NCBI RefSeq assembly: GCF_007565055.1
Contig: NC_044564.1
Coordinates: forward strand, 82,480,563-82,544,562
DNA length: 64,000 nucleotides
Direction of reading: 5' to 3'
Source of the DNA: Rhinopithecus roxellana
Taxonomy: Eukaryota > Chordata > Mammalia > Primates > Cercopithecidae
In this document: positions 11,509-22,880 of the stretch, piece after piece
Numbering within the stretch: position 1 is the first letter of the stretch
Layout: every line of letters starts with the position of its first letter
Made by a program: the position numbers and the translations under genes
The notes under the pieces: model-generated
The model's database searches: none
Told to the model about the DNA's origin: nothing
What the model saw: the letters and a program-made list of their open reading frames with translations, nothing else

Positions 11509-12974
11509 TCAAATTTTTAGATTATTGTGACAAATAGCAATATCATGATTGAAACATACTTGTGAGTGAAAAATAAGCCAACCTCAATTACACTGTTACG
11601 AAAAATGTAGAGAAGTGACAGAAAAAAATACTTATAACTGGACAAAAATAAAAACAAAATGAATCAAACCAAACCAAAACAAAAATGACTGTTTTATTAC
11701 ACTCTTCCTGTATTTTTTGAGTTTATGATTAGACTCAAGGAATAAATATTTGAAACGAGTCATTTTTAATATGTATAATAAGTACAAGTGAAATTCTGGA
11801 TGTAGAAAAAGCCAATCAACAAGAAAATTATTTCAAAGGATGACTTTAGAGTTCATCTAGTTCAAATGAAAAACTCAAAAATTGTGCTAATTTTCAATGT
11901 GTCAGAAATTATTTTCTGATGTCTTAGTGTTTCAAAATAGAAAAATAACATGGTATAAGAACTCAAAGTCTTATTAAGCAAAATATTTAAGAATGAGATA
12001 TAAGAAGTAATTAGTATAATATCTAAGTAATTATGTAAAAAGGAAATATTTCAATACTGTATTATTATAATTGACTTTGCTGCTTTTCCTGCAGTTCCTG
12101 TCATTGGTAGTTCAAGGATTGCTGAGTTGCTTTCCTGGTAATCATACAAACCTGAGTGCATCTCAGCCCCAGAGTACCTGCTTGTTTCAACACCTCTTAC
12201 TGTCTCCTCACCTACAATGCTCCTAAATATTTTTAACTAAAATGGTAGCATGTTAATTTTGGAATTTAGTACACCTTTTATATAAAAGAAATCAGTTGCT
12301 ATTTAATTAATCACTACTCTTTTATGTTAGATTTTCTTGAATTTCACAAGATAAAAATAAAAATTTCACAAACAGTAGTCTTATTTTAAGTTTTTAAAAT
12401 ATTATAATATTAAATATTATAATATTAAATATATATTAAATATGAAATATTAAAATATTATGCTAATATTCGTGTCTCTTAATTATTTCTATTAATTAAT
12501 GCTGTATATATTCTAATGTTTTATACCTTTGAAAGGAACAAAGACAGTGCAATTGCATATTAATACAAAATCACTTTATTTCATAATCCCTTAAAACATT
12601 TAAATAATAAGAAATATATTTTGTATTTCTTCAAGATATTCATTAGTATACATCGTCAATACCAACTATGTGTAATATATGAGCAATCTAGAAACCATTT
12701 AATGTAAATATTTAGAATAAGAAACCTTTGAGTGTGCTCTTGCTTGGATTACAAAACCAGCAGTATTATACCACTCTAAAAACGGAATGAAAAATAATTT
12801 ACTATACTCATTGGTCACCTTTTCATATCAGACTGAATAAGGGAAAAAATATACGAATAAAAATGCAAATATGAATAGAAAGTGAAAAAGAAAAATGCAC
12901 TACTTTAACACAATTTAAAAGAGAAAAGCAAAATACATTTTAAATGGAATATACATAAATAAGATAGAAGGAAT
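11509..12974. other. Unassigned AT-rich stretch with a low-complexity TA block
   Basis: No gene seen. About 12390-12465 is a low-complexity block of repeated 'attataatattaaat' motifs. 12060-12230 is slightly less AT-rich ('ctttcctggtaatcatacaaacctg') but matches no family I know. Confidence 0.4.
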
Positions 12975-13150
12975 AAATTCAATGTTTGATAGTAGAGTAG
13001 GATAACCACACTTCACGAAACTGTATTGTACTCAGGTGATGGACACTGAATATCCTGACTTGTCACTACACATTAGATACATGTAACAAAATTTCTCATG
13101 TATCCCATACATTTGCACAAACAAAAGCAAACAAATAAATATTAAACATT
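12975..13150 (+). mobile_element. L1 3' end (old L1PB/L1MA age)
   Basis: 'ctcaggtgatggacactgaatatcctgacttgtcactacac', 'acatgtaacaaaatttctcatgta' and the A-rich end 'aaacaaataaatattaaac' follow the 3'UTR end of an older primate/eutherian L1. The left limit is uncertain and could lie further upstream. Confidence 0.65.
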
Positions 13151-13769
13151 TAAAAATTGGTGCCATTTATGAAACAAATATGCATTTGAGCATTTCTATT
13201 TATTCTCTTCCTTCTCTAGGTTTTGTTCAGTTACAAAATGGCAATAACAAAGGAACGTTATCAAACTAATCATAAGGATTCCAAAAGCAGGAAATTGTAT
13301 AAAATATATGTACTTCAAAGTAAAGTTAGAGAAGGAATTAAGTATTATCACATAGACATGCGGGTCTTTGCTTCAAAATGATAGAAAGACATTGAGTAAG
13401 TATACAGAAAGGGAGTTGAAAAGGGTGCTGAAATAATGACATTTATTTAAAATATTTAGATTAGTCTTTGGGTGTGGGTAAAAGACTACTTTTGGGATTC
13501 TGGTAATATTCTTTAATTCAACTAATTCATTAGTGTAGTGATCCAAGTGTTTGTGACAGTTCAAACAAGTGGGCTAATAAATGGTGCAGTAACATTGTGA
13601 AAGATAGGCTACAGCTCAAGCATGGGAAGGACACGCTGCAAGCACATGGTTTTCTGTGGGATGAATTGTATGTGTACAGGCAGTGAGATATAAATGGTTT
13701 TATTACTCCCATTCTCAGAATCCTTAGGTTAAGGTAAAAAAAAAAAAAAATGGTTGGAATTGAGTGGAA
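13151..13769. other. Unassigned stretch
   Basis: No recognised element. It contains a 14-base A-run near 13737-13750 that could be the tail of an unrecognised retroposed sequence. Confidence 0.35.
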
Positions 13770-14395
13770 CTGACAGCATCCCTATAAACTTTACATAATT
13801 AATCAGGGAGGAGGCAGGGAGAGAAACAAAAATAAACCAAGCTGGTAGCACTCTCAATTAATCATTATGTTGCCCTGTGACCTCTTCCTCATAGTTGTTT
13901 GCCTATTGCCTCAGAATCACATAGTCCGTGTTACAAGAGTATCATTCCCCTTAACTGCTCTATAGACAACAATTTGAATATTATGAAGCATTAAGTTTTC
14001 CCTCGGAGATAATTTTTAAAGCAGATTCTGCACACCGATGAAACTACTGATGCCAACAGCTCTGAAAGACCCCATTGACACTAACTGGTCTGAAGGATCC
14101 CAGAAGGAGCTGACTCACCAAATAATGCAATTTCCACATTCTGATGATTTTATCCCCTTTTCCCTGACCAATCGAGTATCTCAATTTTCCAGGCCCTTGC
14201 ACTCTATGACATTCTTAAAAATCCAAGCCCAGGACTCCTTTGGGACATGGATTTGAGGGTTTTCTTTCATCTCCTTGCTCCACACCCTGTGATCATTAAA
14301 CTTTTTCTAATACAAACCCTGCTGTCTCAGTGCATTAGTCTGTTAATGAGAAGCAGGCATATATACCTGTTGGTCCTAAAAAAGAACCTCTTAAA
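13770..14395 (+). mobile_element. ERV-type LTR (family not assigned)
   Basis: The 3' part reads like an ERV1-type LTR in + orientation: 'ctttgggacatggatttgag', 'cttgctccacaccctgtgatcattaaac' (an ATTAAA signal), 'ccctgctgtctcagtgcatt' and a terminal 'agaacctctt'. No retroviral genes flank it, so it is a solo LTR or LTR fragment. The 5' limit is a guess. Short open frames across it (such as 14038-14256) have no family resemblance and are chance. Confidence 0.5.
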
Positions 14396-14869
14396 ATTTT
14401 TAATTACCTGTGGTTTTCCCTCCTATATCAACAACTATAGTCCTTAATGCTTTGTATGATTTAGCGCTAAAGGAAAAAATGCATCTGGAGAAGAGAGAGT
14501 CAACGTTCCACTTCTTTGGGATCTGAAATAGCCATTCACATATTTCGGGCTCTTTAAGACATGGCTAAGTAAGCAGGAAACAAATATTTTACAACGGCAT
14601 TTTACAATGTGTAACATGGTAGCCTGTGTGAGGATTCCTGACACTCAGACGGAAAGGGAGTTGTTTTTACACAACAGGGGCACAGAAGAGTAAAATGAAA
14701 AACAGGAGTTTCTCTGGGCATATCTTCACACTAATATGCCTGTTGACAAAAACCAGATGAAGCATTTGTGGTCCAATAGGCAGGATACCAAGGAGTGAAA
14801 TCCTTCCTTGGGGGTGATGGGCTGCATATCCTTATCAAATCAAGAACCCTGGCCAGCTGTGGTGACGAT
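14396..14869. other. Unassigned stretch
   Basis: No element recognised. Composition is slightly more balanced than in the surrounding DNA. Confidence 0.35.
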
Positions 14870-14880
14870 AAAAATCGAAG

Positions 14881-15351
14881 CGGCACTATTCACAATAGCA
14901 AAGACTTGGAATCAACCCAAATGTCCATCTGTGACAGACTGGATTAAGAAAATGTGGCACATATACACCATGGAATACTATGCAGCCATAAAAAAGGATG
15001 AGTTTACGTCCTTTGTAGGGACATGGATGCAGCTGGAAACCATCATTCTTAGCAAACTATCACAAGAACAGAAAACCAAACACCGCATGTTCTCACTCAT
15101 AGGTGGGAACTGAACAATGAGATCACTTGGACTCGGGAAGGGGAACATCACACACAGGGGCCTATCATGGGGAGGGGGGAGGGGGGAGGGATTGCATTGG
15201 GAGTTATACCTGATATAAATGATGAATTGATGGGTGCTGATGAGTTGATGGGTGCAGCACACCAACATGGCACAAGTATACATATGTAACAAACCTGCAC
15301 GTTATGCACATGTACCCTAGAACTTAAAGTATAATAAAAAAAAATTTTAAA
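14881..15351 (+). mobile_element. Short 5'-truncated L1PA with 11-bp TSD
   Basis: The last ~470 bases of a primate L1: the ORF2 C-terminus (ALFTIAKTWNQPK..., still open to the normal stop at 15111-15113), the 3'UTR polypurine tract near 15170-15190, the standard end 'cctagaacttaaagtataataaa' and an A-rich tail. The TSD aaaaatcgaag lies at 14870-14880 and 15352-15362 and is exact. This is a canonical target-primed insertion. Confidence 0.96.
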
Positions 15352-15362
15352 AAAAATCGAAG

Positions 15363-16658
15363 GGAACAAAGAATGAATTTCAGAGAAAAGAATTTTCTCA
15401 AAAAGACCTAACAGAAATAAAAAATGAAACATTAATTTTATTTACTAATAAAAATATAACTTCATTTCTATCTTCTCTACTATTTAACATAGGGTATCAT
15501 TGTGCTGGTTATATCTGTGGTTTAATCTCAAAATGTCATGTGATTAATTATAAAACTTGAGATGGAAAGGATGTCATCCAGAGATATAGGATTTAAAGCT
15601 ATAATTGATGGAATTAAAGTTATTTCCTCTGGGAAAGACAAATGTATATGAAACATAATTAGTTGTGTGAGGCATAATTACCATATGTATGCTAGGAACA
15701 TTTTCAGAAGACTAATTGTGTGATAAAAGATATTTCTGGTTATTGGACACCTGAGTATAGCTGTTTGTATAGGAGAGATAATCAATGTTTCAGATACACA
15801 ATATGCAAATACTTTTCTATTTGGAGGTCATGAAACAAAGCCTCAGGGGTAGTTGATTAATTATTCACAGTAGCTGTGGGAGCACTGAGATTCCACCTGT
15901 AGCAATACAATTGAGAATCCATCAGAGGCAAGCACTTAATGGAGACAGTGCTCTATAGAATACCAAATGGGTATTTCCTGTGTTCCCTGCCTCTTAGCCT
16001 TCCTTTCTTTCTGTCCAGTTAGAGCTGTCTAGAATTCAACTACTTCTTCAAGCTGCAAAAACATCTTATGACTTTGTACATTCACCTGATTCCATGTCAG
16101 TTGCTTAACACCAAGAAATCTGACTCTCCATAGCTGTTATGGTTATTTTTAACAGTAGTAGAACAATGTATTATTAGCACTGAATTCAATAAATTTGAAA
16201 TCAGTACATGAACTTTCATTTTGAGCACACACAAAATAAAGTTATTCTTTGTGAAAATATGTACCATGTACATATCATAATGCAAACTGTGTTTGCTTTC
16301 CTTAACAGAACTTTTGAGCTGTGATATTCAAATCACGGAACAAGATACGAGTAAAATGAATGCTTTTATCCTCATTCTTTAGTAAATATACTGCATAATT
16401 TACCTGGACAGTGGTTTCACTGTTTAGATAATCAAAATATACTTGCTATAATCATAATATAATTTGCTCCTGTATGCCATAGTGAATGAAAACAATAGAA
16501 ATAATTACGGAACCTAAAACAAGCAGACAAATCACATAACTAAGAGGAAACTTCAGAACCTTAGACAAAAGGCACTTCAGGCTTAACAATAGGGCAGAAA
16601 TGTTGCAGAAAATTTTAGAGTAAAATTCATTGTCATAGAAATAATTTAGTGGTTGTAT
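15363..16658. other. Unassigned AT-rich stretch
   Basis: No recognisable gene or repeat. Short reverse-strand frames (for example 16097-16285) look like chance ORFs. Confidence 0.4.
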
Positions 16659-16666
16659 AAGTCCAT

Positions 16667-16699
<33 letters not shown>

Positions 16700-16842
16700 T
16701 ATACTTTAAGTTCTAGGGTACATGTGCATAACGTGCAGGTTTGTTACATATGTATACTTATGCCATGTTGGTGTGCTGCACCCATCAACTCGTCAGCACC
16801 CATCAATTCATCATTTATATCATGTATAACTCCCCAATGCAA

Positions 16843-16874
16843 TCCCTCCCTCCTCCCCCCTCCCCCCTCCCCAT
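16843..16874 (-). other. L1 3'UTR polypurine (G-rich) tract
   Basis: On the reverse strand this is a run of G-blocks (four or more runs of 3-6 G separated by single A), the conserved polypurine tract of primate L1 3'UTRs. It can form a G-quadruplex in vitro according to published work on L1. Copies at 15168-15192 and 24915-24933 also retain G-runs; the copy at 57630-57655 is eroded. Confidence 0.7.
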
Positions 16875-16927
16875 GATAGACCCCAGTGTGTGATGTTCCC
16901 CTTCCCGAGTCCAAGTGATCTCATTGT

Positions 16928-19900
16928 TCAGTTCCCACCTATGAGTGAGAACATGCGGTGTTTGGTTTTCTCTTCTTGTGATAGTTTGCTAAGAATGATG
17001 GTTTCCAGCTGCATCCATGTCCCTACAAAGGACGCAAACTCATCCTTTTTTATGGCTGCATAGTATTCCATGGTGTATATGTGCCACATTTTCTTAATCC
17101 AGTCTGTCACAGATGGACATTTGGGTTGATTCCAAGTCTTTGCTATTGTGAATAGTGCCGCAATAAACATACGTGTACATGTGTCTTTGTAGTAGACTAA
17201 TTTATAATCCTTTGGGTATATACCCAGTAGTGGGATGGCTGGGTCATATGGTACATCTAGTTCTAGATCCTTGAGGAATTGCCATACTGTTTTCCATAAT
17301 GGTTGAACTAGTTTACAATCCCACCAACAGTGTAAAAGTGTTCCTATTTCTCCACATCCTCTCCAACACCTGTTGTTTCCTGACTTCTTAATGATTGCCA
17401 TTCTAACTGGTGTGAGATGGTATCTCATTGTGGTTTTGATTTGCATTTCTCTGATGGCCAGTGATGATGAGCATTTTTTCATGTGTCTGTTGGCTGTATG
17501 AATATCTTCTTTTGAGAAATGTCTGTTCATATCCTTTCCCCACTTTTTGATGGGGTTGTTTGTTTTTTTCTCGTATATTTGTTTGAGTTCTTTGTAGATT
17601 CTGGATATTAGCCCTTTGTCAGATGAGTAGGTTGCAAAAATTTTCTCCCATTCTGTAGGTTGCCTGTTCACTCTGATGGTAGTTTCTTTTGCTGTGCAAA
17701 AGCTCTTTAGTTTAATTAGATCCCATTTGTCAATTTTGGCTTTTGCTGCCGTTGCTTTTGGTGTTTTAGACATGAAGTCCTTGCCCATGCCTATGTCCTG
17801 AATGGTGCTACCTAGATTTTCTTCTAGGGTTTTTATGGTATTAGGTCTAACATTTAAGTCTCTAATCCATCTTGAATTAATCTTCGTATAAGGGGTAAGG
17901 AAAGGATCCAGTTTCAGCTTTCTACTTATGGCTAGCCAATTTTCCCAGCACCATTTATTAAATAGGGAATCCTTTCCCCATTTCTTGTTTCTCTCAGGTT
18001 TGTCAAAGATCAGATGGCTGTAGATGTGCGGTATTATTTCTGAGGACTCTGTTCTGTTCCATTGGTCTATATCTCTGTTTTGGTACCAGTACCATGCTGT
18101 TTTGGTTACTGTAGCCTTGTAGTATAGTTTGAAGTCAGGTAGCGTGACGCCTCCAGCTTTGTCCTTTTGACTTAGGATTGTCTTGGCAATGCGGGCTCTT
18201 TTTTGGTTCCATATGAACTTTAAAGCAGTTTTTTCCAATTCTGTGAAGAAAGTCATTGGTAGCTTGATGGGGATGGCATTGAATCTATAAATAACCTTGG
18301 GGAGTATGGCCATTTTCACGATATTGATTCTTCCTATCCATGAGCATGGTATGTTCTTCCATTTGTTTGTGTCCTCTTTGATTTCACTGAGCAGTGGTTT
18401 GTAGTTCTCCTTGAAGAGGTCCTTTACATCCCTTGTAAGCTGGATTCCTAGGTATTTTATTCTCTTTGAAGCAATTGTGAATGGAAGTTCATTCCTGATT
18501 TGGCTCTCTGCTTGTCTGTTACTGGTGTATAAGAATGCTTGTGATTTTTGCACATTGATTTTGTATCCTGAGACTTTGCTGAAGTTGCTTATCAGCTTAA
18601 GGAGATTTTGGGCTGAGACGATGGGGTTTTCTAAATATACAATCATGTCATCTGCAAACAGGGACAATTTGACTTCTTCTTTTCCTAACTGGATACCCTT
18701 GATTTCTTTCTCTTGCCTGACTGCTCTAGCCAGAACTTCCAACACTATGTTGAATAGGAGTGGTGAGAGAGGGCATCCCTGTCTTGTGCCAGTTTTCAAA
18801 GGGAATTTTTCCAGTTTTTGCCCATTCAGTATGATATTAGCTGTGGGTTTGTCATAAATAGCTCTTATTATTTTGAGGTATGTTCCATCAATACCGAATT
18901 TATTGAGCGTTTTTAGCATGAAGGGCTGTTGAATTTTGTCAAAAGCCTTTTCTGCATCTATTGAGACAATCATGTGGTTCTTGTCTTTGGTTCTGTTTAT
19001 ATGCTGGATTACGTTTATTGATTTGCGAATGTTGAACCAGCCTTGCATCCCAGGGATGAAGCCCACTTGATCATGGTGGATAAGCTTTTTGATGTGCTGC
19101 TGAATCCGGTTTGCCAGTATTTTATTGAGGATTTTTGCATCAATGTTCATCAGGGATATTGGTCTAAAATTCTCTTTTTCTGTTGTGTCTCTGCCAGGCT
19201 TTGGTATCAGGATGATGTTGGCCTCATAAAATGAGTTAGGGAGGATTCCCTCTTTTTCTATTGATTGGAATAGTTTCAGAAGGAATGGTACCAGCTCCTC
19301 CTTGTACCTCTGGTAGAATTCAGCTGTGAATCCATCTGGTCCTGGACTTTTTTTGGTGGGTAGGCTATTAATTGTTGCCTCAATTTCAGAGCCTGCTATT
19401 GGTCTATTCAGGGATTCAACTTCTTCCTGGTTTAGCCTTGGGAGAGTGTAAGTGTCCAGGAAATTATCCATTTCTTCTAGATTTTCTAGTTGATTTGCGT
19501 AGAGGCGTTTATAGTATTCTCTGATGGTAGTTTGTATTTCTGTGGGGTCAGTGGTGATATCCCCTTTATCATTTTTTATTGCATCTATTTGATTCCTCTC
19601 TCTTTTTTTCTTTACTAGCCTTGCTAGCGGTCTGTCAATTTTGTTGATCTTTTCAAAAAACCAACTCCTGGATTCATTGATTTTTTGGAGGGTTTTTTGT
19701 GTCTCTATCTCCTTCAGTTCTGCTCTGATCTTAGTTATTTCTTGCCTTCTGCTAGCTTTTGAATGTGATTGCTCTTGCCTCTCTAGTTCTTTTAATTGTG
19801 ATGTTAGAGTGTCAATTTTAGATCTTTCCTGCTTTCTCTTGTGGGCATTTAGTGCTATAAATTTCCCTCTACACACTGCTTTAAATGTGTCCCAGAGATT

Positions 19901-20755
19901 CTGGTATGTTGTATCTTTGTTCTCATTGGTTTCAAAGAACATCTTTATTTCCGCTTTCATTTCGTTATGTACCCAGTAGTCATTCAGGAGCAGGTTGTTC
20001 AGTTTCCATGTAGTTGAGCGGTTTTGATTGAGTTTCTTAGTCCTGAGTTCTAGTTTGATTGCACTGTGGTCTGAGAGACAGTTTGTTATAATTTCTGTTC
20101 TTTTACATTTGCTGAGGAGTACTTTACTTCCAATTATGTGGTCAATTTTGGAATAAGTGCGATGTGGTGCTGAGAAGAATGTATATTCTGTTGATTTGGG
20201 GTGGAGAGTTCTATAGATGTCTATTAGGTCCGCTTGGTGCAGAGATGAGTTCAATTCCTGGATATCCTTGTTAACTTTCTGTCTCGTTGATCTGTCTAAT
20301 GTTGACAGCGGAGTGTTGAAGTCTCCCATTATTATTGTATGGGAGTCTAAGTCTCTTTGTAAGTCTCTAAGGACTTGCTTTATGAATCTGGGTGCTCCTG
20401 TATTGGGTGCATATATATTTAGGAGAGTTAGCTCTTCCTGTTGAATTGATCCCTTTACCATTATGTAATGGCCTTCTTTGTCTCTTTTGATCTTTGATGG
20501 TTTAAAGTCTGTTTTATCAGAGACTAGGATTGCAACCCCTGCTTTTTTTTGTTCTCCATTTGCTTGTTAGATCTTCCTCCATCCCTTTATTTTGAGCCTA
20601 TGTATGTCTCTGCATGTGAGATGGGTCTCCTGAATACAGCAGACTGATGGGTCTTGACTCTTTATCCAGTTTGCCAGTCTGTGTCTTTTAATTGGAGCAT
20701 TTAGTCCATTAACATTTAAGGTTAATATTGTTATGTGTGAACTTGATCCTGCCAT
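16928..20755 (-). pseudogene. L1 ORF2 (endonuclease/reverse transcriptase), full length with one nonsense codon
   Basis: From the ATG at 20755 to the TGA at 16928-16930 the frame spans exactly 1275 codons, the usual L1 ORF2 length. The single break is TAA at codon 63 (20567-20569), just after GWRKI. Everything after it is open, and the first Met downstream is codon 99. ORF2p nicks DNA at T-rich targets and copies L1 RNA there. Visible residues: endonuclease N14 and E43 before the stop; D145 and N147 in MGDFNTP, D205 and the D229-H230 pair (SDHSAIKLE) after it; the RT motif LFADDM near residue 700; and the C-terminal CCHC-type cysteine motif near 1130-1147. The stop removes nearly the whole endonuclease from any N-terminal product. 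Downstream initiation would lack N14 and E43. Therefore this copy should not retrotranspose on its own, though its RNA could in principle be used in trans. Confidence 0.95.
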
Positions 20756-20818
20756 TATGATATTAACTGGTTATTTTGCTCGTTAGTTGATGCAGTTTCT
20801 TCCTAGCCTCGATGGTCT

Positions 20819-21835
20819 TTACATTTTGCCAAGTTTTTGCGATGGCTGGTACCGGTTGTTCCTTTCCATGTTTAGGGCTTCCTTCAGGGTCTCTTGTAAG
20901 GCAGGCCTGGTGGTGACAAAATCTCTAAGCATTTGCTTATCTGTAAAGGATTTTATTTCTCCTTCACTTATGAAACTTAGTTTGGCTGGATATGAAATTC
21001 TGGGTTTAAAATTCTTTTCTTTAAGAACGTTGAATATTGGCCCCCACTCTCTTCTGGCTTGTAGAGTTTCTGCCGAGAGATCTGCTGTTAGTCTGATGGG
21101 CTTCCCTTTGTGGGTGACCCGACCTTTCTCTCTGGCTGCCCTTAAGATTTTTTCCTTCATTTCAACTTTGGTGAATCTGGCAATGATGTGTCTTGGAGTT
21201 GCTCTTCTGGAGGAGTATCTTTGTGGCGTTCTCTGTATTTCCTGAATTTGAATGTTGGCCTGCCCTACTAGGTTGGGGAAGTTCTCCTGGATGATATCCT
21301 GAAGAGTGTTTTCCAACTTGGTTCCATTTTCCCCCTCACTTTCAGGCACCCCAATCAGACGTAGATTTGGTCTTTTTACGTAATCCCATACTTCTTGCAG
21401 GCTTTGCTCATTTCTTTTTCTTCTTTTTTCTTTTGGTTTCTCTTCTCGCTTCATTTCATTCATTTGATCTTCAATCGCTGATACTCTTTCTTCCAGTTGA
21501 TCGAGTCGGTTACTGAAGCTTGTGCATTTGTCACGTATTTCTCGTGTCATGGTTTTCATCTCTGTCATTTCGTTTATGATCTTCTCTGCATTAATGAGTC
21601 TAGCTGTCAATTCTTCCACTCTTTTTTCAAGATTTTTAGTTTCTTTGCGCTGGGTACGTAATTCCTCCTTTAGCTCTGATAAGTTTGATGGACTGAAGCC
21701 TTCTTCTCTCCTCTCGTCCAAGTCATTCTCTGACCAGCTTTGATCCGTTGCTGGTGATGGGCTGCGCTCCTTTGCAGGGGGAGATGCGCTCTTATTTTTT
21801 GAATTTCCAGCTTTTCTGCCCTGCTTCTTCCCCAT
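20819..21835 (-). CDS. L1 ORF1 protein (ORF1p), intact 338 codons
   Basis: A complete 338-codon frame (ATG at 21835, TAA at 20819-20821), the standard primate ORF1p length. ORF1p is a cytoplasmic trimeric RNA-binding and nucleic-acid-chaperone protein that packages L1 RNA into RNPs. In order: a basic N-terminus (MGKKQGRK) with Ser-Pro sites (residues ~25-30), a long heptad-like coiled coil (~50-150, rich in E/K/L with NRLDQLEERVSAIEDQM), an RRM beginning near NLRLIGVPE (~157), and a C-terminal domain with ARFTKVEMKEKILRAAREK and the RLTADLS...RREW segment. It lies 63 bases upstream of ORF2 as in other primate L1s and has no disabling change. It would be driven by the internal 5'UTR promoter at 21836-22869. 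Confidence 0.95.
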   Translation of the reverse strand: MGKKQGRKAGNSKNKSASPPAKERSPSPATDQSWSENDLDERREEGFSPSNLSELKEELRTQRKETKNLEKRVEELTARLINAEKIINEMTEMKTMTREIRDKCTSFSNRLDQLEERVSAIEDQMNEMKREEKPKEKRRKRNEQSLQEVWDYVKRPNLRLIGVPESEGENGTKLENTLQDIIQENFPNLVGQANIQIQEIQRTPQRYSSRRATPRHIIARFTKVEMKEKILRAAREKGRVTHKGKPIRLTADLSAETLQARREWGPIFNVLKEKNFKPRISYPAKLSFISEGEIKSFTDKQMLRDFVTTRPALQETLKEALNMERNNRYQPSQKLGKM

Positions 21836-22869
21836 CTTTGTGGTTTTATCTGTCTCTGGTCTTTGATGGTGGTGACGAACTGATGGGGTTTTGGTATAGG
21901 TGTCCTTCCTGTTTGATAGTTTTCCTTCTGACAGTCAGAAGGACTGTCTGTTGGTCTGCTGGAGATTGCTTGAGGTCCACTCCAGACCCTGTTTGCCTGG
22001 GTATCAGTAGCAGAGGTTGCCGAAGATAGAATATTGCTGAACAGCGAGTGTACCTGTCTGATTCTTCCTTTGGAAGTGTCCTCTCAGGGGTGTACTCCAC
22101 CCTGTGAGGTGTGGGGTGTCAGACTGCCCCTAGTGGGGGATTTCTCCCAGCTAGGCTACTCAGGGGTCAGGGACACACCTGAGCAGGCAGTCTGTCCGTT
22201 CTCAGATCTCAACCTCCGCGTTGGGAGATCCGCGGCTCTCCCCAAAGCTGTCAGACAGAGTCGTTCGCGTCTGCACCGGCTCCCGCTACTTCCCCTGTTG
22301 GTCTTCAGCTGTGCGCTGTCCCCAGAGGTGGAGACTACAGAGACAGGCAGGCTTCCTTGAGCTGCTGTGAGCTCCACCCAGTTCGAGCTTCCCAGCGGCT
22401 TTGTTTACCTACTTAAGCCTCAGCAATGGCGGGCGCCCCTCCCCCAGCCTCGCTGCTGCCTTGCGGATAGATCGCGGCAGACTGCTGTGTTAGCAGTGAG
22501 GGAGGCTTCGTGGGCGTGGGACCCTCCCGGCCAGGTGTGGGATATATTCTCCTGGAATGCCTGTATGCTTACAGCGCAGTATTGGGGTGGGAGTTACCCG
22601 ATTTTCCAGGTGTTGTGTGTCTCAGTTCCCCTGGCTAGGAAAACGGATCCCCTTCCCCCTTGCGCTTCCAGGTGAGGCGATGCCTCGCCCTGCTTCAGCT
22701 CTCGCTGGTCAGGCTGCAGCAGCTGACCAGCACCGATTGTCCGGCACTCCCTAGTGAGATGACCCCAGTACCTCAGTTGAAAATGCAGAAATCACCGGTC
22801 TTCTGTGTCGCTCGCGCTGGGAGTTGGAGACTGGAGTTGTTCCTATTCGGCCATCTTGCTCCGCCCCCC
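21836..22869 (-). promoter_or_regulatory. L1 5'UTR with internal promoter and YY1-type site
   Basis: Read on the reverse strand it begins with a G-run followed by 'cggagcaagatggccgaat', the 5' end of active primate L1s. The CAAGATGGCCG YY1-type site (about 22848-22857), which directs transcription to start at the first base of L1, is intact. The ~1.03-kb region is CpG-rich compared with its AT-rich surroundings. Primate L1 5'UTRs also carry an antisense promoter in their first ~600 bases; if active here it would fire on the + strand toward 22.9 kb. The open frames seen inside it (such as 22034-22360 and 22367-22675) are not known L1 proteins. Confidence 0.85.
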
Positions 22870-22880
22870 AAGTCCATTCT

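Larger units (their letters stand above)
16670..22869 (-). mobile_element. Full-length L1 (L1PA lineage), reverse strand, 11-bp TSD
   Basis: A complete ~6.2-kb L1 on the reverse strand: A-tail of about 28 (T-run 16670-16697), 3'UTR, ORF2, a 63-base spacer, ORF1, and a ~1.03-kb 5'UTR that begins with the G-rich start and YY1-type site of active primate L1s. The direct repeat aagtccattct at 16659-16669 and 22870-22880 is an exact TSD and shows that both ends are original. ORF1 is intact. ORF2 is full length apart from one early stop. The long pure tail and near-intact coding suggest a recent insertion, after the split from the human lineage or close to it (inference). Confidence 0.97.

Noticed and set aside
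18411..21245. + strand frames opposite L1 ORF1/ORF2 (18411-18857, 19641-19979, 20787-21245)
   Set aside because: Shadows of the L1 coding strand, with no independent start context or family resemblance.
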